Notes: a model not told the origin generated them from the letters alone. Positions 52,000 through 60,146 are shown, numbered from the stretch's first letter. The stretch: 64,000 nucleotides of DNA from Bradyrhizobium diazoefficiens (GCF_018131015.1 NZ_JAFCJJ010000007.1:1-64000), one strand, 5' to 3'. Numbers and translations: made by a program.

Positions 52000-53055
52000 A
52001 TGACCTACATCGCAAAACCGAAATTCCATCATCCCGGCCTGAAGAAGAACGACCTCGGCTACACGCATCGCGACTACGAGGGCAAGATCTCGACGCTGTG
52101 CGCCGGCTGCGGCCATGACTCGATCACGGCCTCGATCATCGAGGCCTGCTACGAGCTCTCGATCGAGCCGCACCGGGTGGCGAAGATCTCCGGCATCGGC
52201 TGCTCCTCGAAGACGCCGGACTACTTCCTCGGCAATTCGCACGGCTTCAACTCCGTGCACGGCCGCATGCCCTCGGTGCTGACCGGCGCCAACCTCGCCA
52301 ACCGCGACCTGATCTATCTCGGCGTCTCCGGCGACGGCGATTCCGCCTCGATCGGCTTCGGCCAGTTCGCGCATTCGATCCGGCGCGGCGTCAACATGAC
52401 CTATATCGTCGAGAACAACGGCGTCTACGGCCTGACCAAGGGCCAGTTCTCGGCGACCGCCGACCGCGGCTCCAAGTCCAAGAAGGGCGTCACCAACACC
52501 GACAACGCCATCGACCTCGTCGCGATCGCGCTGCAGCTCGGGGCGACCTTCGTCGCCCGCTCGTTCTCCGGCGACAAAACCCAGCTCGTGCCGCTGATCG
52601 CGGCTGCGATCCGCCACAAGGGCGCGTCCTTCATCGACGTCATCAGCCCCTGCATCGCCTTCAACAACCATGCCGGCTCGACCAAGAGCTTTGACTATGT
52701 CCGCGAGCACAATGACGCGGTGAACCGGCTCGACGTGCTGGTCGGCCGCGACCCGATCGCCGTGGACTATGCGCCGGGCACGGTGCAGCTGGTCGAGCAG
52801 CACGACGGCAGCAAGATCGCGCTGCGCAAGATCGACGCCGACTACGATCCGCATGACCGGCTGGGGGCCCAGACCTTCCTCGCCAAACACGCCGCCAAGG
52901 GCCAGATCGTCACCGGCCTGCTCTATGTCGATCCCGAGGCGGAAGACCTGCACGAGCATCTCAACACGGTCGAGACGCCGCTCAACACGCTGGAGGCCGA
53001 CACGCTGTGCCCAGGCTCGACGGTGCTGGACAAGATCAACGCCAGCCTGCGCTGA
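52000..53055 (+). CDS. korB: 2-oxoacid:acceptor oxidoreductase, beta subunit (KorB type)
   Basis: 351 aa. Thiamine-diphosphate-binding subunit with one [4Fe-4S] cluster: Cys34 and Cys37 in STLCAGCGHD and Cys68 in GIGCSS; TPP motif GDGDSASIGFGQFAHSIRRG (111-130) to NNGVYG (139-144). Longer in-frame start positions lie in the palindromic repeat, so ATG 52000 is chosen. Partner of KorA. Ends 6 bp from the convergent DUF4399 gene. Confidence 0.93.
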   Translation: MTYIAKPKFHHPGLKKNDLGYTHRDYEGKISTLCAGCGHDSITASIIEACYELSIEPHRVAKISGIGCSSKTPDYFLGNSHGFNSVHGRMPSVLTGANLANRDLIYLGVSGDGDSASIGFGQFAHSIRRGVNMTYIVENNGVYGLTKGQFSATADRGSKSKKGVTNTDNAIDLVAIALQLGATFVARSFSGDKTQLVPLIAAAIRHKGASFIDVISPCIAFNNHAGSTKSFDYVREHNDAVNRLDVLVGRDPIAVDYAPGTVQLVEQHDGSKIALRKIDADYDPHDRLGAQTFLAKHAAKGQIVTGLLYVDPEAEDLHEHLNTVETPLNTLEADTLCPGSTVLDKINASLR

Positions 53056-53061
53056 CGCGAT

Positions 53062-53505
53062 CTACCGCGCTGAAGCCGGCGGCCTGACGCGGACCGTGAT
53101 CTTGTCCGAAACGATCGGCGGCTCGAACGGATAGTGCCTGGCATCGCCCAGCACGAGTTGCAGCGTGTGCGTCCCGGGCGCAAGCTCGAGGAAGGTTTCG
53201 GTCTGCCCCGCCCCGAAATGCAGATGCGACTTGTCCTGGAGGATCGGCTCCTTGGCATCGACGGGATCGTTGACGTCGATCAGCAGGTGATGATGACCGG
53301 CGTTCTGGTAGTCGTCGCCGGCATGGGTCACGCCCATGTTGCGCAGGCCGAACCGAACCCAGAAGCCACCGCGAACCTTCTGCCCGTCACGCGGCGTGAT
53401 GAAATAGAGCTTGGCGTCCTTGGGCGCGGTCTTGCCTTGCGCAAGGGCTGCGCCCGGAAGCAATGCGAGCGCCGCCGACAGCGCGATGCAGCGAAGGACT
53501 TGCAT
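53062..53505 (-). CDS. DUF4399 exported protein
   Basis: 147 aa. Signal peptide at 1-23 (ALSAALALLPGAALAQ). Mature part KLYFITPRDGQKVRGGFWVRFGLRNMGV and GHHHLLIDVNDP, then LELAPGTHTLQLVLGDARH, is the DUF4399 pattern, with a His-rich loop that might bind metal. Periplasmic, function unknown. Start ATG 53505 follows GCAGGAGCAG; it lies 18 bp after the cyclase gene's stop, so the two are probably co-transcribed. Confidence 0.9.
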   Translation of the reverse strand: MQVLRCIALSAALALLPGAALAQGKTAPKDAKLYFITPRDGQKVRGGFWVRFGLRNMGVTHAGDDYQNAGHHHLLIDVNDPVDAKEPILQDKSHLHFGAGQTETFLELAPGTHTLQLVLGDARHYPFEPPIVSDKITVRVRPPASAR

Positions 53506-53523
53506 CAGAACCTGCTCCTGCAT

Positions 53524-55050
53524 TCATCGACCGAGCGCGACACGGAATCCATGGGTGGGATAGCGAACATTGGTGTCGTAACCGTCGCGGTTGGATGACC
53601 TCGCATATCGCGAATCGTTCTTCCAGGACCCCGAGCGCAGGACATGCGAGCTGCAGTCCCCGCCGTTCCAGGCCGAGCCGTCAACCGGCGCGCCCTGATA
53701 GGACTTGCGCCAGCAGTCCTCGACCCACTGGTCGATGCCGCCACCCATGTCGTAGAGGCCGAACGGGTTCGGCTTGAAGCTGCCGACCTTCGCCGGCTGC
53801 TCGGCGGCGAGCTCGCCGCAATCCTTGCATCCGGCCATGCCCGGCTGGAGCTTGTCGCCCCACCAATATTTGGTCTGCGTTCCGCCGCGCGCGGCATATT
53901 CCCATTCGGCTTCGCTCGGCAGCCGATAGGGTTTTTTCGTCGCCTGCGCGAGATAAGCGACATATTGCTGCGCGTCGGTCCAGCTCACATTGCTGACCGG
54001 CGCATCGTCCTTGCCGGCGGCCGTGAAGCCGCAGGCCTTTGCCGCCGCACATTCGTTCCATTCCCGCACCGTCACCGGATATTTGCCGATCGCAAACGGC
54101 TTGATCGTGACCTGGTGGACGGGACGTTCGGTCGGGTCGTCATTGCTTCCCATCGCAAAGCTGCCGCCGCGAATCGCGACCATCTCGGGTTCGCCAGGCG
54201 GCGCCGCCGCCTGACTAGGTGCGGGACTCGGTACGGGACTTGGAGCTGGACTTGGCGCCGGACTTGCGACCTGAGGCGCCACTGGCGCGGGCGACGGAGA
54301 TGACGCCGCTAATGAGGGTGACGGCTGCGGCGTTTGCACGGCCTCTTCCCGCGGCGGAGATTGCGGGCTCGGTGATGCGACCGGGGCGGTCGCCACCGCG
54401 GCCTGATCGCCTGTCCTGCCCTGAGGCTGCGCCAGCAGAAACCACAATACGCCGGCGGCAATCACGAGCAGCGTGACGCCCAGGAGGAAGATCAGCGTGT
54501 TCTCGCGCTTGCCCCGCGTCCTGCCGACCGCATCGGCGTCCGGCAGCACGCGATAGACGCGCACGGGATCGGTGATGTTCTTGACCTTGCGGTCCCCGAG
54601 CGATTCATATCCACACACGACCTTGTGCTTGATCTGCTCGTAGATCGCGCCCGAGATATAGACCTGACCGGGTTCGGCGATGCCCTCGATCCGCGTCGCA
54701 ATGTTGACGCCGTCGCCGTAGATGTCGTCCGGCTCCACGATGACGTCGCCAAGATTGACGCCGATCCGGTATTCGATCCGGGTGGGTTTCGCGAGCGAGG
54801 CGTTGCGGCCGACGAGATTCTGCTGAATGACGATGCTGCAGCGAACGGCCTCGACGGGACTGTCGAAGATCGCGATGAAGCCATCGCCCGTCGTCTTCAC
54901 CAGCGTTCCATGGTGCTCGGCGATGGTGGGTTCGATCAGATCCCGCTCGATCCGCTTGACGCGGACGTGCGTGCCTTCCTCGTCTGCCTGCATCAGGCGG
55001 CTGTAGGCGGCGATGTCACCAACGATGATGGCTGCGAGACGACGCGGCAT
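53524..55050 (-). CDS. Class III adenylate cyclase fused to a SUMF1/FGE-sulfatase domain
   Basis: 508 aa from ATG 55050 (535 aa from an upstream TTG). Residues 1-170 are a class III nucleotide cyclase: metal Asp12 in IIVGDIAAYSRLM, Asp56 in KTTGDGFIAIF, and YGDGVNIATRIEGIAEPGQV. A TM helix (about 186-207) and a Pro/Ala/Ser-rich linker (211-285) lead to a formylglycine-generating-enzyme-like domain (287-508; IRGGSFAMGS, PVTVREWNEC, YRLPSEAEWEYAARGG, LRSGSWKNDSRYARSSNRD). The topology puts the cyclase in the cytoplasm and the FGE-like domain outside. No Cys matching the FGE catalytic pair is evident, so this part may bind rather than catalyse. Confidence 0.88.
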   Translation of the reverse strand: MPRRLAAIIVGDIAAYSRLMQADEEGTHVRVKRIERDLIEPTIAEHHGTLVKTTGDGFIAIFDSPVEAVRCSIVIQQNLVGRNASLAKPTRIEYRIGVNLGDVIVEPDDIYGDGVNIATRIEGIAEPGQVYISGAIYEQIKHKVVCGYESLGDRKVKNITDPVRVYRVLPDADAVGRTRGKRENTLIFLLGVTLLVIAAGVLWFLLAQPQGRTGDQAAVATAPVASPSPQSPPREEAVQTPQPSPSLAASSPSPAPVAPQVASPAPSPAPSPVPSPAPSQAAAPPGEPEMVAIRGGSFAMGSNDDPTERPVHQVTIKPFAIGKYPVTVREWNECAAAKACGFTAAGKDDAPVSNVSWTDAQQYVAYLAQATKKPYRLPSEAEWEYAARGGTQTKYWWGDKLQPGMAGCKDCGELAAEQPAKVGSFKPNPFGLYDMGGGIDQWVEDCWRKSYQGAPVDGSAWNGGDCSSHVLRSGSWKNDSRYARSSNRDGYDTNVRYPTHGFRVALGR

Positions 55051-55376
55051 CCGGCCGTGTGGCGGCGGCTCATCCGGTTCGTGTTTGAAGGTGCGAATTT
55101 CGCCCACTGCGGAGACTCCACAGACCAGCAACGGAGGATCAGCTTACGACTCCGCAAGACCGCAAGTCTGTGAAGACTATCACATGGAGGAAGTGAGACA
55201 ACGTCGTGAGGATCGTCGGCGCCGGGTTCCACGCGGCGACGCCGCTTGAAGGAATTGAACCTTGCTGATCCGATGGCGACTAAGGCGCGCGCACGCGCAG
55301 CTTGCAACCGAGCTGATGCCTGCCGTGCGCCGCTACAATCCGCAGTACGCCTCGCGATGCCTGTTCGGCATCGTCC
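55051..55376. other. Intergenic stretch, 326 bp, no gene seen
   Basis: Holds the cyclase promoter region and any N-terminal extension of the cyclase (to 55131). I see no RNA gene or further ORF. Confidence 0.5.
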
Positions 55377-55967
55377 TCAGCCGACGGCCTCGGTCTCGGG
55401 CTGGGGCTCGGTCGCCGGCACGACCTCTTCCGGCTGTTCCGGCCGGCCGACGCCCCAATATTGCTTGCAGGTCTCGAACAATGTCTTGACGTCCATGGTC
55501 AGGCCGCTGGCATTGACGATGACGCAATCATCGCCAAGCGCCTTGTTCGTCAGCGACAGAGCGCGCTTCAGCAGGCTGCCGGAAAACCGCCGGGCGACAA
55601 TGGGATCGAGCTTGAGCACCACGAAACTCTGCGTGCGCTGCTCCCGGATCAGGATCTTCCGCACGGCGCTCCAGGCGATGGTCTCGTCGCGGAGCCTCGT
55701 GTCGCGAATGCCGGAACGGCTGATGAAGACGATCGGCGTCTTGGACGACAGCAACCGCCACAGCATCCGCCAGGTCGCAAGGCCGAAAAACACCGCGGCG
55801 ACATAGCAGACCGAGACGTCGAAGGTCGTGATGGTCTTGCCTTGCTGCCAGGTGAATGCGAGCGCGGAGGAGAGCAGCGTCAGCACCAGGCAGCCGACGA
55901 ACAGCATCAGCAGCCGCCCCCGGGAAAAGCAGATCGTAACGTTGGGCAAGTTCTGACTTACCGACAT
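55377..55967 (-). CDS. Hypothetical two-helix membrane protein
   Basis: 196 aa. Two TM segments, about 18-38 (LLMLFVGCLVLTLLSSALAF) and 50-68 (VSVCYVAAVFFGLATWRML), then a cytoplasmic PH-like domain: TPIVFISRSGIRDTRLRDETIAWSAVRKILI. This arrangement is seen in small bacterial PH/STM3941-type proteins, but I cannot assign it firmly. Start ATG 55967 (MSVSQNLPNV) fits; a longer frame is not membrane- or domain-like. Confidence 0.7.
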   Translation of the reverse strand: MSVSQNLPNVTICFSRGRLLMLFVGCLVLTLLSSALAFTWQQGKTITTFDVSVCYVAAVFFGLATWRMLWRLLSSKTPIVFISRSGIRDTRLRDETIAWSAVRKILIREQRTQSFVVLKLDPIVARRFSGSLLKRALSLTNKALGDDCVIVNASGLTMDVKTLFETCKQYWGVGRPEQPEEVVPATEPQPETEAVG

Positions 55968-56166
55968 GTTTGACCGCCACCAGCCTATTGCGAGAACCGG
56001 GCCCCCCCGGGTTCCTGCGTATTTAGATCGGGAACCTTGCGCGAGGCTGCCCAAAGAAGTGCGACGCATTCGCAACTGAACGCGGCGCGCCCGGTGTGCG
56101 ACTAACCGCCAGTCGGCCCCATCGTCCCGATGCGGGCCTCCCACGGCTCAAGCGCCCGGTGCGATC

Positions 56167-56787
56167 ATGAAGCTTGCCCTCGTCCTCCCCCTTGTCCTTG
56201 CCACCCTTGTCGGCGCCGCGCGGGCCGAGGAGGCCGACGACATCCGTGAGGCGACAAAGGTTGAATCCGACAACTTCAACGCGCGGATGTATGCCGGCCC
56301 GCTCGCAGACACGGCCTATGCCTGCTTCGTCCGCCGCTACGATGCCGAGCACCTGGCGCGGCATCCGAAGCAGAAGGTCGCCGCGATGAAGCTGCTGATC
56401 TCGGCCGAAATGGACAAGGAGGACAAGCAGCTCCACAACTCGTTCCGGCTCGGCTTCAGATATCGCCATCGCTCCGGCGATTTCGACTCCAGCGGCTCCT
56501 GCAACCACGCCGTCTTCACCAGGAACGGCGACGAGGTGCGCCTCGGCTGCGGCGTCGACTGCGAGGGCGGCGGCATCGGCGTCGCGCTGTCCAAGGACGA
56601 CAAGTCCGCGATCGTGCGGCTCGAACGGGTCAGGGTCTGGCAGAACAACAAGCCGGACGACGACGCCGAGCAGTCGCTGGTCGGAGGCGCCGACGACAGG
56701 ATTTTCCGTCTCGATCGCACCGACAACAAGGAATGCGCTTCTCTCGTGACCGACCGAAAGGAAATAGCCGCGCTTCGCCGCAAGTGA
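56167..56787 (+). CDS. Hypothetical exported protein with Cys-rich middle
   Basis: 206 aa. Signal peptide at 1-20 (MKLALVLPLVLATLVGAARA). The mature part contains YACFVRRYDAEHLARHPKQKV, a Cys/Gly-rich segment (GSCNHAVF..LGCGVDCEGGG) and ECASLVTDR near the end: five Cys. No family recognised. A DsrE-like gene follows 41 bp later in the same direction and may be co-transcribed. Confidence 0.72.
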   Translation: MKLALVLPLVLATLVGAARAEEADDIREATKVESDNFNARMYAGPLADTAYACFVRRYDAEHLARHPKQKVAAMKLLISAEMDKEDKQLHNSFRLGFRYRHRSGDFDSSGSCNHAVFTRNGDEVRLGCGVDCEGGGIGVALSKDDKSAIVRLERVRVWQNNKPDDDAEQSLVGGADDRIFRLDRTDNKECASLVTDRKEIAALRRK

Positions 56788-56828
56788 TAAAGGCCCGGCA
56801 AACTCAGGCGCAGCCAAGGGAGATCGCC

Positions 56829-57302
56829 ATGAACCGCCGGAACATCCTGTGGAGCGCAGCCTCCGCCCTTGGCGCGGCGCTGGGCGTCTCCAGCGCCAGG
56901 GCCGCGAACACGGCGGCGAACACGACCGCAACCGAGGCGACGGCGCCGAACAAGCTCAAGGTCGTCTATCACCTCAGCGACGCCGAGAAGGTCAATTTCG
57001 TCCTCGGCAACATCCAGAACCATATCGACGGCGTCGGCGGTCCCGCCCATGTGACGATCGCGCTGGTGATCCACGGGCCGGCGCTTCGGGCATTTCATGC
57101 GGTGCAGGCCAATCCCGAAATCAGCAAGCGCGTCAGCGAGTTTTCCAGGGACGGCGTCGAGCTCGCCGCCTGCGGCAACACGATGAAGGCGCAGAACGTC
57201 GCGCTGCCGGATCTGCTGCCCGGCTTCGTCAGCGCCGAAAAGGGCGGTGTGGTTCGCCTCGCCGAGCTGCAGGCGCAGGGCTACTTGTATCTGCGGCCGT
57301 AG
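56829..57302 (+). CDS. DsrE-family protein, exported
   Basis: 157 aa. N-terminal signal MNRRNILWSAASALGAALG (twin Arg, Tat- or Sec-like) and AANTAANTTATEA linker; then a DsrE/DsrF-like fold: KVVYHLSDAEKVNFVLGNIQNHIDGVG, TIALVIHGPALRAFH, and GVELAACGNTMKAQNV with the conserved Cys. DsrE-like proteins handle sulfur; a periplasmic version has no established role. Start ATG 56829 follows AAGGGAGATCGCC. Confidence 0.88.
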   Translation: MNRRNILWSAASALGAALGVSSARAANTAANTTATEATAPNKLKVVYHLSDAEKVNFVLGNIQNHIDGVGGPAHVTIALVIHGPALRAFHAVQANPEISKRVSEFSRDGVELAACGNTMKAQNVALPDLLPGFVSAEKGGVVRLAELQAQGYLYLRP

Positions 57303-57322
57303 GCACACGGGTTCCGCTTGAC

Positions 57323-57372
57323 TTATCCATAACTTCGCGGTTATGAATTATCCATAACCTCTGAGTTATGGA
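57323..57372. promoter_or_regulatory. Two palindromic operator sites upstream of the ArsR gene
   Basis: CATAAC-N6-GTTATG occurs at 57328-57345 and again at 57353-57370, 25 bp apart centre to centre. The second extends to TCCATAAC-N6-GTTATGGA (57351-57372). The element ends five bases before the ArsR start codon, where autorepression would be expected. Confidence 0.75.
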
Positions 57373-57377
57373 TCTTC

Positions 57378-57701
57378 ATGTCTGCCACCCCCGACCTCCT
57401 GTTCAGGACGCTCGCCGACCCAACCCGGCGAGCGATCTTCGAACGGCTGTGCCGGGAGGGCGAGCAAACGGTCGGGGCACTGACGGCGCGGTCGGGGGTT
57501 TCCCAGCCGGCGGTCTCGAAACACCTCGGCGCCCTGAAACAGGCCGGCCTCGTGCGCGATCGCCATGAAGGACGCCAGACCCATTACAGCGCCCAGCCGG
57601 GCGCGCTCGACCCGCTGATCGACTGGACCAGCCAGATGGCGGGGTTTTGGCAGAACCGGCTCGATGCGCTCGACGATCTCCTGAAGAGGATGGACCAATG
57701 A
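57378..57701 (+). CDS. ArsR-family transcriptional regulator
   Basis: 107 aa. Winged helix: LLFRTLADPTRRAIFERL, then GEQTVGALTARSGVSQPAVSKHLGALKQAGLV (recognition helix) and RHEGRQTHYSAQPGAL. No CxC metal-binding motif, so it belongs to the SdpR-like, non-metal branch often paired with SRPBCC proteins. It is translationally coupled (ATGA) to the AHSA1 gene. The two palindromes just upstream probably bind it. Confidence 0.92.
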   Translation: MSATPDLLFRTLADPTRRAIFERLCREGEQTVGALTARSGVSQPAVSKHLGALKQAGLVRDRHEGRQTHYSAQPGALDPLIDWTSQMAGFWQNRLDALDDLLKRMDQ

Positions 57702-58123
57702 CCGAAGCCGAAACGCGCGCCGTCGTCGTCGAGCGCGAATTTGCCGTCCCCGCAGAGCGGCTCTGGCGCGCACTGACGCAGCCGCATCTGATCGAGGAAT
57801 GGCTGATGAAGAACGACTTCAAGCCCGTCGTCGGCCATCGCTTCAATCTTCGCGGCGAGTGGGGCGGCGTGCTGGACTGCGAGGTGCTCGCCATCGAGCC
57901 GCAGCGCAGCCTCGCCTACACCTGGAATTTTTCGCACGAGGACGCGGCGTTCGATTTGCAGAGCGTCGTGACCTTCACCCTGACGCCGACGGGCGCGGGC
58001 ACGCATCTGCGCGTCGAGCAGGCCGGCTTCCGCCCCACCCAGAAGCAGGCCTTTGGCGGCGCGCATGCCGGATGGAAGCAGTTCTTCAACAAGCTCGACG
58101 AAGTGCTGGCGCGGGCCGAATAG
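57698..58123 (+). CDS. SRPBCC/AHSA1-like protein
   Basis: 141 aa, START-like hydrophobic-pocket fold. Features: VVVEREFAVPAERLWRALTQPHLIEEWLM, LAYTWNF, GAGTHLRVEQAGF and GAHAGWKQFFNKLDEVL. Ligand unknown; such proteins commonly pair with ArsR regulators. Its ATG overlaps the ArsR TGA. It probably shares an operon with the next two small genes. Confidence 0.9.
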   Translation: MTEAETRAVVVEREFAVPAERLWRALTQPHLIEEWLMKNDFKPVVGHRFNLRGEWGGVLDCEVLAIEPQRSLAYTWNFSHEDAAFDLQSVVTFTLTPTGAGTHLRVEQAGFRPTQKQAFGGAHAGWKQFFNKLDEVLARAE

Positions 58124-58161
58124 GCCGCGTCCGTTCTCATCAATTTTCAAAAGGAGACCCA

Positions 58162-58368
58162 ATGAGCTCGAACCTCTGGATCCGGCAAATCCATCGCTGG
58201 CTGTCGATCGCCTTCACGCTTGCCGTCATCGCCAACATCGTCGCCATGACGCTGCAGGTCCCCGCCACCTGGATCGGCTTCCTCGCACTCGTTCCGCTGA
58301 TCCCGCTCCTGGTCACCGGACTCTATCTGTTCGCGCTGCCCTATCTCGGCCGCCGCCGCAACGCCTGA
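58162..58368 (+). CDS. Small two-helix membrane protein
   Basis: 68 aa. Hydrophobic segments about 12-30 (WLSIAFTLAVIANIVAMTL) and 35-58 (WIGFLALVPLIPLLVTGLYLFAL). No family recognised with certainty. Start ATG 58162 follows AAAGGAGACCCA. In line with the ArsR-SRPBCC pair. Confidence 0.8.
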   Translation: MSSNLWIRQIHRWLSIAFTLAVIANIVAMTLQVPATWIGFLALVPLIPLLVTGLYLFALPYLGRRRNA

Positions 58369-58375
58369 CACGGAC

Positions 58376-58816
58376 ATGATCATGAAGAAAGCCGTTACCG
58401 CAAGGAAGGCCGGTGCGAAGGACGCAACTGGTTCCTCGCCGTCGAAGATGATCGACGGCAGGATCAAGGAGCTCGGCGACTGGCGCGGCGAGACGTTGAA
58501 GCGGATTCGCGCGCTGATCAGGGAGGCCGATCCGGAGGTCGTCGAGGAATGGAAGTGGCGCGGCGTGCCCGTGTGGGAGCATGACGGCATCATCTGCACC
58601 GGCGAGACCTACAAGGAAGTGGTGAAGATGACCTTCGCCAAAGGCGCGGCGCTCGACGACCCGGGCGGCCTGTTCAATTCGAGCCTCGACGGCAACGTCC
58701 GACGCGCGATCGACATTCGCGAGGGCGATGAGATCAACGAGAAGGCATTGAAGGCGCTGATCCGCGCAGCGGTGGAGTTGAATGCGTCGAAGAAGAAGCC
58801 GGCGAAGAAGGCGTGA
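58376..58816 (+). CDS. DUF1801 family protein
   Basis: 146 aa (or 144 from the second Met). Lys/Ala-rich N-terminus, then ETLKRIRALIREADPEVVEEWKWRGVPVWEHDGIICTGETYKEVVKMTF, the DUF1801/YdhG pattern, and a basic tail KKKPAKKA. Function unknown. Fourth gene after arsR; the insertion sequence follows 35 bp later. Confidence 0.88.
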   Translation: MIMKKAVTARKAGAKDATGSSPSKMIDGRIKELGDWRGETLKRIRALIREADPEVVEEWKWRGVPVWEHDGIICTGETYKEVVKMTFAKGAALDDPGGLFNSSLDGNVRRAIDIREGDEINEKALKALIRAAVELNASKKKPAKKA

Positions 58817-58851
58817 GGAGTTGACGATCGAGTTCGGCCGACCGCAACACT

Positions 58852-60083
58852 CTCTCCGTTCCCTCCCCCCTTGTGGGGTAGGGGAATCGCATATGGCGCT
58901 AGAGGGGCGTTGCAAGGCGGTTGGAACTGGATTCTTTGGGTATCTCTCGATTCGCGAGGGAGACCAGAATGCGCAAACTCAAGCGCGTGTTTCGACCGCT
59001 TAAGGATCCACGGGCCAGCAATGCTCGGCACGACCTCGTGGAGATCATCATTATCGCCTTGGCGGCAACGCTGGCCGGGGCCAAGACCTGCACCGAGTTC
59101 GAGTTCTTCGGCAAAGGCCGAGAGGAGCTGTTGGGGCGCTTCCTGGAGCTCAGGCATGGCATCCCCAGCCATGATACGTTCAGCAACGTCTTCCGTGCTC
59201 TGGACCCAAAGGGTTTGGAAGCGGTCTTGCGCAAGTTCAGCAAGAGCTTCGGCGTCAAGGGTGTGGTCAGCATCGACGGCAAGGCCCTGCGAGGAGCCTT
59301 CACGCGGGGCCGACAAGCGACGCCATTGCATATGGTCAATGTCTGGGCGGCTGGCACGCGTATGGCGCTGGCTCAGAGAAAAGCTCCCAATCGCAACGAG
59401 ATTGCCGGTGTTCTCGAAGTCCTCGCCCTGCTCGATCTGGACGGCGCTATTGTCACCGCCGACGCCTTGCATTGCCGGCCGGACACGGCGCAGGCCATCC
59501 GCGACCGGAAGGGCCACTACGTGTTGGCCATCAAGAGCAATCGCGGGCGGCTCTTCAAGGCTGCCAAGGCACTCCTCGACACTGTCCGAAAGCCAGCGCG
59601 GGCGAGCCAGCGACGAACCTCCGCTCACGGCCGCATCGAGCGGCGGAAGGCCATTATCATGCCGGCACCACAACTGGCGAAGCAATACGACTTCCCCGCC
59701 ATCGCTGCCGTCGGTCGCATCGACAGTTGGCGCGCCACTGCTGGTACGGCTGCCAAACAGACAGTCCGATACTTTTTGGCCTCGCGGCTGCTGCCGGCCA
59801 AGAAGCTGCTCGAGGTCGTGCGCACCCACTGGGACATCGAGAACAATTTGCACTGGGTTCTCGATGTCCTGTTCGGCGAGGACGCCTGTCGCAGCCGAAA
59901 GGACCATGCCGCAGAAAATCTCGCCACGATCCGCAAGTTGGCCCTTAATACCCTGCAGACAACTCCAGGTCCAACACGCATCAGCCACAAGATGCTCCAG
60001 GCCAGATGGAACAACGACTTCCTTCTCTCCGCACTGGCCCATCTGCGATAGCCCTACCCCACAAGGGGGGAGGGAACGGAGAG
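58852..60083 (+). mobile_element. ISAs1-family insertion sequence
   Basis: 1232 bp, one transposase gene. The ends are perfect 32-bp inverted repeats (CTCTCCGTTCCCTCC..GGGGTAGGG), and the similarity continues inward with mismatches (ATCGCA.ATGG). No target-site duplication is evident: the flanks CCGCAACACT and GGCGGTGCTG differ. It may still be mobile because the transposase is intact. Confidence 0.85.
58969..60051 (+). CDS. ISAs1-family transposase
   Basis: 360 aa DDE transposase. N-terminal DPRASNARHDLVEIIIIALAATLAG and HGIPSHDTFSNVFRALDP are family signatures; catalytic Asp in VVSIDGKALRG, Asp in IVTADALHC and Glu in HWDIENNLHWVLDVLF. Start ATG 58969 follows GAGGGAGACCAGA; a 16-codon extension lacks a site. 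Its TAG stop lies at the inner end of the right terminal repeat. No frameshift or stop, so apparently functional. Confidence 0.93.
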   Translation: MRKLKRVFRPLKDPRASNARHDLVEIIIIALAATLAGAKTCTEFEFFGKGREELLGRFLELRHGIPSHDTFSNVFRALDPKGLEAVLRKFSKSFGVKGVVSIDGKALRGAFTRGRQATPLHMVNVWAAGTRMALAQRKAPNRNEIAGVLEVLALLDLDGAIVTADALHCRPDTAQAIRDRKGHYVLAIKSNRGRLFKAAKALLDTVRKPARASQRRTSAHGRIERRKAIIMPAPQLAKQYDFPAIAAVGRIDSWRATAGTAAKQTVRYFLASRLLPAKKLLEVVRTHWDIENNLHWVLDVLFGEDACRSRKDHAAENLATIRKLALNTLQTTPGPTRISHKMLQARWNNDFLLSALAHLR

Positions 60084-60113
60084 GGCGGTGCTGTTGCCGA
60101 CTCTCGATCTCCG

Positions 60114-60146
60114 AAAACAAAAGAGCCGGCCCGATGGGCCGGCTCT
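60114..60146 (-). terminator. Rho-independent terminator of the binding-protein gene
   Basis: On the reverse strand, a perfect 11-bp stem AGAGCCGGCCC / GGGCCGGCTCT with a 3-nt loop is followed by TTTTGTTTT, 25 bp after the stop at 60172. Confidence 0.9.

Noticed and set aside
55051..55131. Cyclase start at the TTG codon at 55131
   Set aside because: Family members start with M-x-RRLAAI directly, matching ATG 55050, and no good ribosome-binding site precedes the TTG; kept as an alternative.
57368..57400. ATG at 57368 as start of the ArsR gene
   Set aside because: It is in a different frame (MDLHVCHP) and lies inside the palindromic operator; ATG 57378 gives the ArsR domain.
58842..60093. Target-site duplication around the ISAs1 element
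   Set aside because: The ten bases on either side (CCGCAACACT and GGCGGTGCTG) do not match at any simple offset.
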